Of a stretch of DNA of 29,707 bases, positions 9,359-17,098 are shown piece by piece (position 1 is the first letter of the stretch; every line of letters begins with the position of its first letter). The position numbers were made by a program, and so were the translations under genes. This DNA is from a virus. A model generated the notes under the pieces. It saw only the letters and a list, made by a program, of their open reading frames with translations, searched no databases and was not told where the DNA came from. The stretch covers positions 1-29,707 of IMG/VR virus record IMGVR_UViG_3300037264_000448; one strand, 5' to 3'.

Positions 9359-9606
9359 TGCCAACCACTCGGAGAACAACCCAGGTTGGTCTAAGCGTTG
9401 AGGAGCAACTCGCCGCAAGTCGGCGCACCACTCAGATTGCACTCCAGGTTGAGCAATTACTCGCTGCCAGCAGGCGTACCACTCAGGCCTCGCTTATGGT
9501 TGAGCAGTTGTTGGCTGCTAGTCGGCGTACAACTCAGATCATGCTTATGGTTGAAGAGCTTCCACCACCGACAAGGCCGAGTACATATGTTATCATCGTA
9601 GGCTAA
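9358..9606 (+). CDS. Short protein of four 17-residue repeats, 82 aa
   Basis: An 82-residue protein built almost wholly of four tandem 17-residue units. Each begins RRTTQ, and the first three end LAAS; the fourth ends in a Pro/Thr turn followed by STYVIIVG. Each unit has one short beta-prone stretch (such as IALQVEQLL) and a basic turn, which suggests a regularly coiled or fibrous fold. Similar R-x-T-Q ... VE-x-L units occur in tail proteins of other phages (from memory). It is coupled to the upstream gene by a TAATG overlap. The function is unknown; a fibre spacer or tail decoration is possible. Confidence 0.55.
   Translation: MPTTRRTTQVGLSVEEQLAASRRTTQIALQVEQLLAASRRTTQASLMVEQLLAASRRTTQIMLMVEELPPPTRPSTYVIIVG
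9370..9573 (+). repeat. Four 51-bp tandem coding repeats
   Basis: Four units at 9370-9420, 9421-9471, 9472-9522 and 9523-9573. All start with codons for RRTTQ, and the last unit diverges at its 3' end. Synonymous differences between units show that the repeats are kept at protein level rather than being a very recent copy. Confidence 0.9.
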
Positions 9607-9612
9607 GAAAGT

Positions 9613-10344
9613 GTGACAACATTGGCTGATCAATGGATAGATGTTTCGGGTTATCAAAATCCGGCCAAAATGAGCTGGCACGTTTGGGGTATTCCCCGAG
9701 GCCAGTATCGGTTATTTCTAGGAAGACGTCTTGATCCAACTGGACCTCTTCATCGTATCAATATGCGTCAGGCAGGCATGTTGACCGGTTCATATGCCGT
9801 GCCGGTAGAATACGCCCGAATCGTCGATCAAGCCTGGGCCTGGGTTGACGCTATCCCCGACGACGACGAAAACGACGACTGGGTAGACGCTGAACGGGCG
9901 TTACTGACTGAGGCAATGCTAGATGCTTATTGCAGTACGTACGATCAACGCTCGACGCGGCAGCGGCTTGCGATGTATACCGGCTGGCCGTGGTGGATGA
10001 CACACGTCGTAGCTCTAGGTCGACAAGAACGTTATGCGCGTTATCCACTCATCATCGCAGCCTATCCGTTTGACACTCCTGCCGGCCAACCTGTGCCAAT
10101 GGACCCTGTGTCGGTCGCGCTTCGTTCCAATCCACCTATGAACCGTCGCCCACCCATTCCCCCACCGTGGACTATCGAGTCGGGTTGGCAACACTCTGGT
10201 CAAGGAAGCAAGTCAGGCTATCCTAGGTTTCTGGACCACGGTATCTACCAAGTCAATCCTGGTACCCAACCGCTTAGTAGCACACACCTAGACAGAATTA
10301 TGGATAGTGTCGTAGCGATCGAAGCGGAGTTAGGAGAGGAATAA
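9613..10344 (+). CDS. GH25-like lysozyme (putative endolysin)
   Basis: GH25 lysozymes cleave the MurNAc-GlcNAc bond of peptidoglycan. The product starts with WIDVSGYQ (residues 8-15), the typical GH25 first strand with its catalytic-site Asp (D10), and has WVDAE at 90-94, matching the family's D-x-E catalytic pair. A barrel-like run of strands follows, and a final WQHSGQG ... GIYQ segment resembles the last barrel strands. At 243 residues it is a single-domain enzyme without a clear separate wall-binding domain. The start is GTG with a weak ribosome binding site. The stop overlaps the ATG of a second hydrolase. A tail-associated lysin is also possible. No holin is recognised nearby. Confidence 0.6.
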   Translation: MTTLADQWIDVSGYQNPAKMSWHVWGIPRGQYRLFLGRRLDPTGPLHRINMRQAGMLTGSYAVPVEYARIVDQAWAWVDAIPDDDENDDWVDAERALLTEAMLDAYCSTYDQRSTRQRLAMYTGWPWWMTHVVALGRQERYARYPLIIAAYPFDTPAGQPVPMDPVSVALRSNPPMNRRPPIPPPWTIESGWQHSGQGSKSGYPRFLDHGIYQVNPGTQPLSSTHLDRIMDSVVAIEAELGEE

Positions 10345-11621
10345 TGCACCTACAACGCTCGACCCCCGGATGGACGAAAGCACTTGAGTCGCCGCAGAAA
10401 CGTTCCCCGGACGGTACCGTTCGTCGGCGAATGGTTAAGGCGTTCGAGGGAGGTATCCTTGTTGACGCAGTTAGTAAGTGGGTTGGGTATGGACACGACC
10501 CCAAGGACATCTACACCGTCTTCCGGTACGGCGACTTGCATTACCCTATATGGGAACGTCCTGAGGGTTGGACGATGGAGCAGGCCAAAGACTTCGTCCG
10601 AGTTGAGATACCTCGTTTCATCGACGCGACGTGGTTGGAGAAGTACGCTCCGTTCGTCGACGCTATCGAAACATGGAACGAACATACTGATGACGACATG
10701 TGCCGCAACCCTGTGCGGTGGGCGCCACACTTACTCTTTGAACGAGCCTTTGCCGAAGTCTGGCGTGACGAATGGCGAGGTAGAATTGTTCCACAGTGGT
10801 GTGAGCTAGTCCAGTTCAACGCTCCCGTGGGTAACTCTACCCCCAAAGAAGCCTACGCGTTAGTGAAAGAGTTCAACAACCGACTTGGCGTCCATACCTA
10901 CTCTCGCTATTGGGACATGGTACGTGAACCGTTCGACTTCCTGTATCTGAGTGGACGCCCCTTCTACGACGAACAACGTTATGGCCCCCAGTACAAGTGT
11001 AAGTACGCAATAACGGAGAGTGGACCTTTTGCGGACGTAGACGCAGGTTGGCGCCACCCCAGAGTACTACGAGGAGACATTAAAGCGCTAGTTCAAGCTG
11101 AAAAGGACTTCACCATTGACCTACGAACGACCGATGCCTGGAAGCGTGGAGACATTGAAGGGCCTGCGTTGTTTACCCAAGGACATGTTGGATGGGAATG
11201 GTATCAGTACGAGGAACCTGAGCTTGTACAATGTTACGAGATGTTTAGCGAAGAGTGGTGGGGGGACATAGAGGAGGCTCTAGTGGGCATGGATCCGGCA
11301 CGCAAAGCACGCATCGAGGAGAAGTTGACGATTATCAGGGACGCGACGAACGCTATTCAAGTGGAACTCGACGCTGAGGTACCGCCCGTACCGGTGGCTC
11401 TGTTCCGGATTCAAATGAGGCTGAACATAACCGTGAACATTCGGAGCACGCCTGTGGTTCAGAACGGACCAGTTCCTCCGTCCAACGACATCGGAGATAC
11501 AACGCCGATCGCGATATACTCAGTGTACGAAGTGTCGCCGGGGGGATGGTACCGCATTGATCCGGTGGCGATGAAGTGGATTAGTGGGGATCCGACGTAC
11601 TCAGTGAGGCTACCACAGTAA
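10344..11621 (+). CDS. TIM-barrel glycosidase-like protein with C-terminal SH3-like domain
   Basis: A 425-residue protein with a strong GGAG/GAGG site just before the ATG. Residues 30-260 look like a clan-A (beta/alpha)8 glycoside hydrolase: ETWNE (109-113) fits the Asn-Glu acid/base motif at the end of strand 4, and AITESGPF (222-229) fits the nucleophile Glu of strand 7. Residues 350-425 resemble a bacterial SH3 domain (NIRSTPVVQNG ... GGWYRIDP), which usually binds the cell wall. Together with the adjacent GH25-like gene this suggests a lysis or wall-entry role; the substrate is unknown. The 3' end overlaps by 41 bp the 3' end of the first gene on the opposite strand. Confidence 0.6.
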   Translation: MHLQRSTPGWTKALESPQKRSPDGTVRRRMVKAFEGGILVDAVSKWVGYGHDPKDIYTVFRYGDLHYPIWERPEGWTMEQAKDFVRVEIPRFIDATWLEKYAPFVDAIETWNEHTDDDMCRNPVRWAPHLLFERAFAEVWRDEWRGRIVPQWCELVQFNAPVGNSTPKEAYALVKEFNNRLGVHTYSRYWDMVREPFDFLYLSGRPFYDEQRYGPQYKCKYAITESGPFADVDAGWRHPRVLRGDIKALVQAEKDFTIDLRTTDAWKRGDIEGPALFTQGHVGWEWYQYEEPELVQCYEMFSEEWWGDIEEALVGMDPARKARIEEKLTIIRDATNAIQVELDAEVPPVPVALFRIQMRLNITVNIRSTPVVQNGPVPPSNDIGDTTPIAIYSVYEVSPGGWYRIDPVAMKWISGDPTYSVRLPQ

Positions 11622-11994
11622 CATCGTCCTCAACGATAATGACGGGTTCCAACTTTTCGGCATGTAGAAGTACCTTTAGCTGATACGCCAAGCCGCGCCG
11701 TTTAGCTCTATCAGTCTCTCTCGAGTAACCAAGCGCTAAACGCAGCTCTTGCTTACGCGTATCAGCTAAAGGGTACTTCAATAATACCAAGCACGCCCTC
11801 TTCAGATCAACTCGTTTAGCTATCGACACGTCGTATATCTTCTTGTGCGGTCGGACGTTAGCAGGTAAGCGACGTGCAATATAGTCTGCGACTACATCCT
11901 CAGACACGTAAAAGTGCATATGCACGTAGCCTTGGTACGTGACGAATAGGTGCCCACGCTCTTCGTATATACTACCCAACGTTACATTAATCAT
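11581..11994 (-). CDS. Hypothetical protein, 137 aa, downstream of the polymerase
   Basis: ATG at 11994 overlaps the polymerase stop by 8 bases; this start is chosen over longer non-coupled ones. The product is a mixed alpha/beta protein with a basic middle and no catalytic motif I can name. Residues 80-110, with a KYPLADTRKQELRLALGYS stretch, faintly recall the region after the motif in LAGLIDADG-type proteins, but no LAGLIDADG motif is visible, so I do not assign that family. It is the last gene of the minus-strand block, and its end lies antisense to the SH3 region of the plus-strand lysin. Confidence 0.5.
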   Translation of the reverse strand: MINVTLGSIYEERGHLFVTYQGYVHMHFYVSEDVVADYIARRLPANVRPHKKIYDVSIAKRVDLKRACLVLLKYPLADTRKQELRLALGYSRETDRAKRRGLAYQLKVLLHAEKLEPVIIVEDDVTVVASLSTSDPH

Positions 11995-14434
11995 CAGTCC
12001 ACCCGCCACTAGAGTCAATCGGATGCAGTGAACCCCAACGTTCACCCGCCTCAGCTTCAGCTTTCCATACAACTTCAGGGAACCACTTAGTTGCGGTATC
12101 TCTCATGTACCACGTCGTTTGAAACGCAACGTCTTTGACGTCTTCAGGACGACACTCTAAAACAATTGAGTCATGCACAAGCATCAAGATGAAGGCGTCC
12201 CATTCATGACTCCTAATTGACTTTTCGACTGCCAATGCTGACAATGTTGTCATGTGAGACGCCGAACCTGCGATGGGTGCATTGAACGAAGCTTTACGTG
12301 CCTCGTCGTTATTTGCATGTGAAATGTAGGGTATACGACGACGGAATCCTGTACGATATTTGATGTAGCCTTTCCGCTGCATTTCCACAAACGATTCACC
12401 CTTCCACGTAGTTAGTCGCGGCATCAACTTGTTATACTCTTTCACGAACTCGGAAGCGACCGAAACAGGCAATCCTGCATCCATAGCGAACGAATACTCT
12501 GAGCCTCCGTACAGGTAACTGAAGTTGAACATCTTACAGTGTACTCGATCCTCCTTTGTGAAGTTGAGTCCAAACATCGCCTTAGCTACTTCAGTATGTA
12601 GGTCGCGTCCATCTGCGTACACCTTCAACAGGAAGGGTTCACCCGACAAAGCAGCTGCGATGCGAAGCTCTGCCTGCGAGAAGTCACAAACCAAAAGAGT
12701 GTAACCTTCGTGTGCTACGAACGAATCCCTAATCACTTTAGACCACGGACTCTCGTAAGGCCGTGGCAAAGTCTGTAGTGCAGGATCGGCAACTGATATT
12801 CGACCGTGCTCGGTACCATGTTGTTTGACGTCGCAGTGTGTATTACCCTCCTCGTCCAACGAACTTAACACAACGTCGATGTACGATGACTTGAGCTTAG
12901 CTAGTTTACGGTGTGCTAGCAACAAGTCGATCGCAGGATGTTTGCCTCGTAGTCCTATTAGTACTTCGTGATTAGTAGAGTTTGATTTAACCTTACGACT
13001 CTTAGGCCGTGGCATCTTAAGAGTGTCATAAATGTACCCTGACAGTTGCTTCGGCGAGTTTAGGTTTTGTACCTCGCCCTTGCTCATGCTAACAAACTCT
13101 TTGGTGATTCGGTCTAACTCCTTCTCGAATACGCCTTGTTGCGACGACAAGTAGGGTGCATCTACCTGGAAACCGCGTAGTTCCATTCGAACAAGCATCT
13201 CGTCGAACGGCATCATCATCTGCTTGAACGGCATATGGTACTGCCCCGACTTCTTAAGCAGTTCTTCCAACACGAACTTGAGATGATAAGTGCAGTAACC
13301 GTCCCACGCAGCGTACTGGCAAATCACCCTCCACGGGATCTTGTTGTAGTAGTCGTTCTTGCTACGAAGATACTTCTTCAACGACACTTCGTAGTCCGCA
13401 ATGTTTAGGTAACGAGCTGCGAGTCCTTTCAGGTCGTGTGTGCCTTTCCTTTCATCTAGGACGTAGTGTGCTAGCATCGTATCAAAATCTACGTGGGCCG
13501 GATGCAATAGAAGGGCCCTTAGGAAGCGAACATCAAACTTGCCGTTGTGCCCAACAAATTCGATAGCAGCACACTCCCAAAAGTCTTTCCACTCCTGCTT
13601 CATCGTCTCACGAGTGCCGTATAATAAATCAATCGGCGCTTCTGGATGCCTTCCAGGGATTATATAGGTCTCCTCGATGCCATTGACTTTCGTGTACAAC
13701 ACAAGCAATAGGATATCGTCGTAGAGCCAGTTGACTTGCGTAGTTTCTATATCGAACGCTACCACAGAATTCGCATTGGCACTGAGTCTCTGAAGTACGT
13801 CACGTAGATCCGCTTCAGTAGCAATGACATTGTATATTGGCTCCGCCGGGAGTTCTTTGGGAGGTGTGCTATGAACGAATTTCTTCAGGTCGTCAATCAT
13901 CGTTCGTGCATCGTCTGGCGACCGTAAGATGAATGCGGGGTGATAAGTAGAGAGGACGTGTCGATCCTTAAACACTGGATTCTGACTCCAACGTCCGTGA
14001 AGAGTTGTAAGTGACTCACCTTCAGATAAACCGAAGAATGCCTCACGAGCAGTTTTGCCTAACGCTAAGATCTTGGATGTTTGCGTCTGACTAATCTCAT
14101 TACGCAAGCGGCCTGAACAACACATGGCTGCTGCAGCGAGTACTTCTTCCTTCTCTTCACGTTCTGTTGGAGGCGAGCAGAGTACTGTATTCGTAACGTT
14201 ACACTGATCACGAGTAACGCCTAGCTGTGCTAACGTTGACCAAAGCATCTTCCCTGAATAACCCGTGAAGCCGGGTTTCTCTTCGCCGTTCTCGGCATTA
14301 CGTACTTCGTTCTGACCCGGCGACTCTCCAACGATCCAATACTCCGCGTTCGGTTGAATCGGATCGCTAGGAACGAGTCTAGCCGACTTTAGAGGACACG
14401 CAGCACAATTGGCGAAAGGTACTTTCGGTTCCAT
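11987..14434 (-). CDS. Uracil-DNA glycosylase / 3'-5' exonuclease / family A DNA polymerase fusion
   Basis: A replicative polymerase of about 815 residues. Residues 1-190 form a family 4/5-type uracil-DNA glycosylase: GESPG at 37-41, the FTGYSGKML loop and TYHPAFILR at 163-171, plus likely Fe-S ligands C10, C13, C86 and C105 or C106. A DEDD exonuclease follows: D228/E230, N297-D301, and Y374 with D378. The polymerase domain has TEHGR, motif A CDFSQAEL (D584), motif B R630, K634, F638, Y642, and motif C H754-D755. The usual HDE of motif C is HDS here. ATG 14434 lies 2 bases after the preceding TAG; a TTG at 14524 is an alternative. Phe at 638 equals E. coli F762. The glycosylase domain may excise uracil or recognise it during synthesis. 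Confidence 0.92.
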   Translation of the reverse strand: MEPKVPFANCAACPLKSARLVPSDPIQPNAEYWIVGESPGQNEVRNAENGEEKPGFTGYSGKMLWSTLAQLGVTRDQCNVTNTVLCSPPTEREEKEEVLAAAAMCCSGRLRNEISQTQTSKILALGKTAREAFFGLSEGESLTTLHGRWSQNPVFKDRHVLSTYHPAFILRSPDDARTMIDDLKKFVHSTPPKELPAEPIYNVIATEADLRDVLQRLSANANSVVAFDIETTQVNWLYDDILLLVLYTKVNGIEETYIIPGRHPEAPIDLLYGTRETMKQEWKDFWECAAIEFVGHNGKFDVRFLRALLLHPAHVDFDTMLAHYVLDERKGTHDLKGLAARYLNIADYEVSLKKYLRSKNDYYNKIPWRVICQYAAWDGYCTYHLKFVLEELLKKSGQYHMPFKQMMMPFDEMLVRMELRGFQVDAPYLSSQQGVFEKELDRITKEFVSMSKGEVQNLNSPKQLSGYIYDTLKMPRPKSRKVKSNSTNHEVLIGLRGKHPAIDLLLAHRKLAKLKSSYIDVVLSSLDEEGNTHCDVKQHGTEHGRISVADPALQTLPRPYESPWSKVIRDSFVAHEGYTLLVCDFSQAELRIAAALSGEPFLLKVYADGRDLHTEVAKAMFGLNFTKEDRVHCKMFNFSYLYGGSEYSFAMDAGLPVSVASEFVKEYNKLMPRLTTWKGESFVEMQRKGYIKYRTGFRRRIPYISHANNDEARKASFNAPIAGSASHMTTLSALAVEKSIRSHEWDAFILMLVHDSIVLECRPEDVKDVAFQTTWYMRDTATKWFPEVVWKAEAEAGERWGSLHPIDSSGGWTDD

Positions 14435-14436
14435 AG

Positions 14437-14682
14437 CTAAAGCTTTATCGCAACAACTGACAGGTCCGGTAAGTTCGTGAATCCTAGCGGCGTTAGCATT
14501 TGGAGTGCTTCGACGTTGGTGCAAATGGTGCTCACGAGAGAGACACGCATGTCCTTAAGTGTGCGGAGTACTAGGCGTAGACTTTCTAAATCGTCGAAGC
14601 GCATGATGATAGCCATGTTAGCTTCGCGAGTAATGACAGCGACGCACGTCTTGTTGTCTTCAGTCGTGAAGGTTAGGTACAT
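14437..14682 (-). CDS. Hypothetical protein, 81 aa
   Basis: Sits between the MazG-like gene and the polymerase. Its ATG lies 23 bp inside the MazG gene, and its TAG is 2 bases before the polymerase ATG. The product has two or three beta strands at the N-terminus (YLTFTTEDNKTCVAVITRE), a helix near residues 30-45 and a closing hydrophobic strand. This is a compact alpha/beta fold without any motif that I recognise. A shorter start at the internal ATG 14616 is possible. Tight spacing on both sides is the main support. Confidence 0.55.
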   Translation of the reverse strand: MYLTFTTEDNKTCVAVITREANMAIIMRFDDLESLRLVLRTLKDMRVSLVSTICTNVEALQMLTPLGFTNLPDLSVVAIKL

Positions 14683-14980
14683 GTGCTTCCAGCTTTCGGG
14701 TTAGCTTGTCAACCAAAGCATCCAGAGCATCGACGCCTTCGACTTGACCTGCTACGATTAGCATCATGATAGCGTCACCTAGTTCTTCGCCAAACTTTTT
14801 CTTGTCCCATTCAGGATGTGTGTCAGGGTTGTTTCTCTTCCAACCACCTTCACGAGCAAGAAGAAGTTCGTACGCTTCACCCATCTCAGTAGTTGCCCAC
14901 GCTAAGTTCTGCCATACGTTACTTTTCTTGAGGTCACGTATGACGTAGTAACGTTGGATGTATTCTCCAAGTTCGCTCAT
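14660..14980 (-). CDS. mazG: MazG-like nucleotide pyrophosphohydrolase
   Basis: MazG enzymes hydrolyse (d)NTPs or ppGpp to monophosphates plus pyrophosphate. In this 106-residue protein the metal-binding pattern is clear: the E-x-x-E motif sits in TEMGEAYELL (helix 2) and the E-E-x-x-D motif in FGEELGDAIMMLIVA (helix 3). A short WKRNN insert lies between the helices. The length fits the single-domain phage MazG type. The gene starts 2 bases after the folE stop (TAG-CT-ATG), so it belongs to the deazaguanine/polymerase operon. Possible roles are shaping dNTP pools or blunting host alarmone signalling; the sequence does not tell which. Confidence 0.85.
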   Translation of the reverse strand: MSELGEYIQRYYVIRDLKKSNVWQNLAWATTEMGEAYELLLAREGGWKRNNPDTHPEWDKKKFGEELGDAIMMLIVAGQVEGVDALDALVDKLTRKLEAHVPNLHD

Positions 14981-14982
14981 AG

Positions 14983-15663
14983 CTATAATCCAGCCAATCG
15001 GAAGAACTCGTCACGAGCAGCAGGTACATGTAGGTAGTTGCCGAGTAGTACCGAAGTTGTCATCTCAGCTCCGACCTTACGAATGCCGCGAGCGCCCATG
15101 CACGTATGTGACGCCTTCATCACGACTGCGACAGCAACAGGGTCAAGCCACTTATTTAGATACTCAGCGATTTGATGCGTTAGCTCTTCCTGTGTCTGTG
15201 GCCTCTTAGCGAAGAATTCGATGAGTCGTGGAACCTTCGATACTCCTACGACAACGTTATTAGGGATGTAACCGACATAGGCTTTACCCATGAATGGAAG
15301 GAGGTGGTGTTTACAGATGCTCGCAAACTCAACGTCACCCACGACGACCTGCGACTTGCTAATAGCAGGGAATGTGGTGAACGCGAAATCTGGTTCTGTT
15401 CTGGGAGCATACTCTTCCAGGAAGCCTATAAAGCGTTCAGCCGTTCGGAGGACATGGTCGTCCCATTTATAATCTGGAAAGACCTCCTGGAGTATAGCGA
15501 CCATGTGGTCAGTCGCGTCAAAGGAGCTTGAGGGCTCCGTGTTCAGGGATGAGGTTTTGTCTCCAACTCGACTCTCTGTAGACCGTCCCCGAGCGACCCG
15601 TATAGTACTCTTCTCTGTAGACCGTCGCCGAGTGACCCGTATAGTACTCTTCTTGCGTGGCAT
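14983..15663 (-). CDS. folE: GTP cyclohydrolase I (FolE)
   Basis: Converts GTP to dihydroneopterin triphosphate, the first step of the preQ0 pathway. Family motifs are strong: SICKHHLLPF with Zn-binding Cys and His, GKAYVGYIP, VVGVSK, the RPQTQEELT stretch and ASHTCMGARG with the second Zn Cys. ATG 15663 is chosen because a GAGGA site lies 6 bases upstream and the queE stop is 8 bases before it; a start at 15696 would overlap queE. The product has 226 residues. The first 45 or so are a basic, Ser/Thr/Arg-rich tail containing a perfect-register 13-residue duplication, absent from ordinary FolE. The enzyme is cytosolic and feeds QueD. Confidence 0.95.
   Translation of the reverse strand: MPRKKSTIRVTRRRSTEKSTIRVARGRSTESRVGDKTSSLNTEPSSSFDATDHMVAILQEVFPDYKWDDHVLRTAERFIGFLEEYAPRTEPDFAFTTFPAISKSQVVVGDVEFASICKHHLLPFMGKAYVGYIPNNVVVGVSKVPRLIEFFAKRPQTQEELTHQIAEYLNKWLDPVAVAVVMKASHTCMGARGIRKVGAEMTTSVLLGNYLHVPAARDEFFRLAGL
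15574..15651 (-). repeat. Two 39-bp tandem repeats in the folE N-terminus
   Basis: Units 15574-15612 and 15613-15651 differ at 2 of 39 bases. On the minus strand they encode KSTIRV-x-R-x-RSTE twice. The length is a multiple of three, so the frame is kept. The near identity suggests a recent duplication of a basic N-terminal tail. Confidence 0.92.
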
Positions 15664-15671
15664 GGTTATCC

Positions 15672-16481
15672 TCACACTCCAGCTTTCTGCCCCCAAACTA
15701 GTGTATGTAATTGCGGTAAAATACGGAAGTCACGGAAGCGGTGAAAGGGATCGTCAAGTGTAGCCAACCAGGTACGACTCAAGTTCTTACACACCTCGAG
15801 TCGAACTGCTTCGATCTGATCGAGATCTTCAGGAGAATCGTTAATGATCTGAAGTGGTGTACCGACGGACAAAAACCATTGTACGTCCTCAACGACCATC
15901 ATGCCTTTGTAGAGTCGGTGTTGTTCGGATACAATCTCCATGTGACGGAGATGACACCAATCGAGATCTTCCGCGTTGAAGGCAACGAATTTGACTGCGG
16001 TTACTTGAGAGGACATGCGTTCGTAGAGTAGGTCTATGACGGTTTCAAGTTTGAACCTGGTATGCATACCTGACGATGGTGGTTTTGGTGAAACAACCAG
16101 ACATTCGATGTCTTGAGACACGTGGTCTTTGAGGTCGACAGATCCTTGCGTCTCCATTGCAAGACGGAAACCTTGCGTGTGGACAAGCTCATCTACAAGC
16201 GCTTCGTCCACAAACAAAGCTGGATTGCCGCCGGACAACGTAATCCAGTCGTCGCGTGAAGCACCTTTAGCTCTAAGCGATTGACCGATGTATTCTGCTG
16301 TCATCATCTTCTTGTGCCACCCAGGATACTTTGGTAGGACTGCGTACTTGGTATCACACCACGAACAATCCCAATCACATCCTGCAAAGCGTAGGAAGTA
16401 GCACTGTAGACCAGCTTGCGGCCCTTCGCCCTGCCTCGTAGGCCCAAACAGTTCCGAGATAGGATACGTATGGTCAGGCAT
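15672..16481 (-). CDS. queE: 7-carboxy-7-deazaguanine synthase (QueE), radical SAM
   Basis: QueE rearranges 6-carboxytetrahydropterin to 7-carboxy-7-deazaguanine using S-adenosylmethionine and a [4Fe-4S] cluster. The radical SAM CX3CX2C motif is intact in GCDWDCSWCDTKYA. Also visible are the N-terminal LFGPTRQGEGPQAG motif, LSGGNPAL, the METQGS strand, VSPKPPSSGM typical of QueE, and a closing PQLHTLVWG. At 269 residues it is slightly longer than minimal QueE; the extra length is mostly between the SPKP motif and the C-terminus. The ATG lies 8 bases before the end of queD, so translation is probably coupled. Confidence 0.95.
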   Translation of the reverse strand: MPDHTYPISELFGPTRQGEGPQAGLQCYFLRFAGCDWDCSWCDTKYAVLPKYPGWHKKMMTAEYIGQSLRAKGASRDDWITLSGGNPALFVDEALVDELVHTQGFRLAMETQGSVDLKDHVSQDIECLVVSPKPPSSGMHTRFKLETVIDLLYERMSSQVTAVKFVAFNAEDLDWCHLRHMEIVSEQHRLYKGMMVVEDVQWFLSVGTPLQIINDSPEDLDQIEAVRLEVCKNLSRTWLATLDDPFHRFRDFRILPQLHTLVWGQKAGV

Positions 16482-16920
16482 AGATAGCTCCTATAAACTC
16501 GGCGTACGTCTTTGGCGTTTCACTAACGATAACGCCTATCAAAGTGATACGTGCACCTTGGTTAGGTAAATTGTCGACAACGTGCTTCCAAATGTGCCAT
16601 GCGAGGTTCTCGGACGTGGTACGTATGCCTACGTCGTAAATCTTACTGGGTGCATTCCATGCTGGTTTAGCCGGCTCATGGCCTTCGGCTATGAACGAGT
16701 GATCCATCGCGTCGATCAACGGCTTGACGACGGCGTCGAGGTCGGCGTAGTCGAGGAGCATACCGTTACTAGATGCTCCTGGATAATACAACTGTTCGCC
16801 TTTCAGCCACACCTCGACGACGTAGGTGTGGCCGTGTAAGCTGGCACACTTGCCGTTATGTCCTACGAGTTGGTGCGCTGCATCAAAGCTGTAACGCTTA
16901 CCTATCTTAACTGTTGTCAT
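16474..16920 (-). CDS. queD: 6-carboxy-5,6,7,8-tetrahydropterin synthase (QueD)
   Basis: QueD turns dihydroneopterin triphosphate into 6-carboxytetrahydropterin. The Zn-binding histidines are visible in FDAAHQL and LHGHTY, and the catalytic Cys sits in GKCASLHGH, as expected for QueD rather than a Cys-less pterin synthase. Other family motifs are LLDYADLD, DHSF, RTTSENLAWHIW and VSETPKTYAEF. ATG 16920 gives 148 residues, close to the family size; a longer start at 16965 would lie inside the upstream zinc-binding gene. The gene overlaps that upstream gene by 14 bp and queE by 8 bp. Confidence 0.95.
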   Translation of the reverse strand: MTTVKIGKRYSFDAAHQLVGHNGKCASLHGHTYVVEVWLKGEQLYYPGASSNGMLLDYADLDAVVKPLIDAMDHSFIAEGHEPAKPAWNAPSKIYDVGIRTTSENLAWHIWKHVVDNLPNQGARITLIGVIVSETPKTYAEFIGAIYA

Positions 16921-17098
16921 TTGTCTGACTCCTTTGCTCGAAACGAGTAACGTACTCCTTACCACATTCGGGACACGTACCTCGTCGAACTACTAAGCCA
17001 TAGATACTTAACTCGTAGTCTTTATCAAGGTACAAAGTTACTGGACCGTGAGGCTTATCTTTCGTACCGTGACAAATGGTAAATGAGTTATGTTGCAT
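16907..17098 (-). CDS. Small zinc-binding-like protein between queC and queD, 63 aa
   Basis: ATG 17098 overlaps the queC stop by 11 bp, and the gene overlaps the queD start by 14 bp, so it is placed inside the preQ0 operon with full coupling. The 63-residue product has a Cys-His pair near residue 9 (TICHGTKDKPHG) and a C-x-x-C knuckle near 42 (RGTCPECGKEYV), a likely zinc-binding pattern, then a charged tail. I do not recognise a named family. Its position suggests an accessory role in preQ0 synthesis or delivery, which is inference only. A longer start at 17164 would run far into queC and is less likely. Confidence 0.65.
   Translation of the reverse strand: MQHNSFTICHGTKDKPHGPVTLYLDKDYELSIYGLVVRRGTCPECGKEYVTRFEQRSQTNDNS

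Noticed and set aside
11621-11636. Short hairpin at the convergent junction (ATCGT ... ACGAT)
   Set aside because: 5-bp stem without a T-run on either strand.
11581-11994. Possible LAGLIDADG homing endonuclease
   Set aside because: Only a weak resemblance after the motif; no LAGLIDADG helix is visible.
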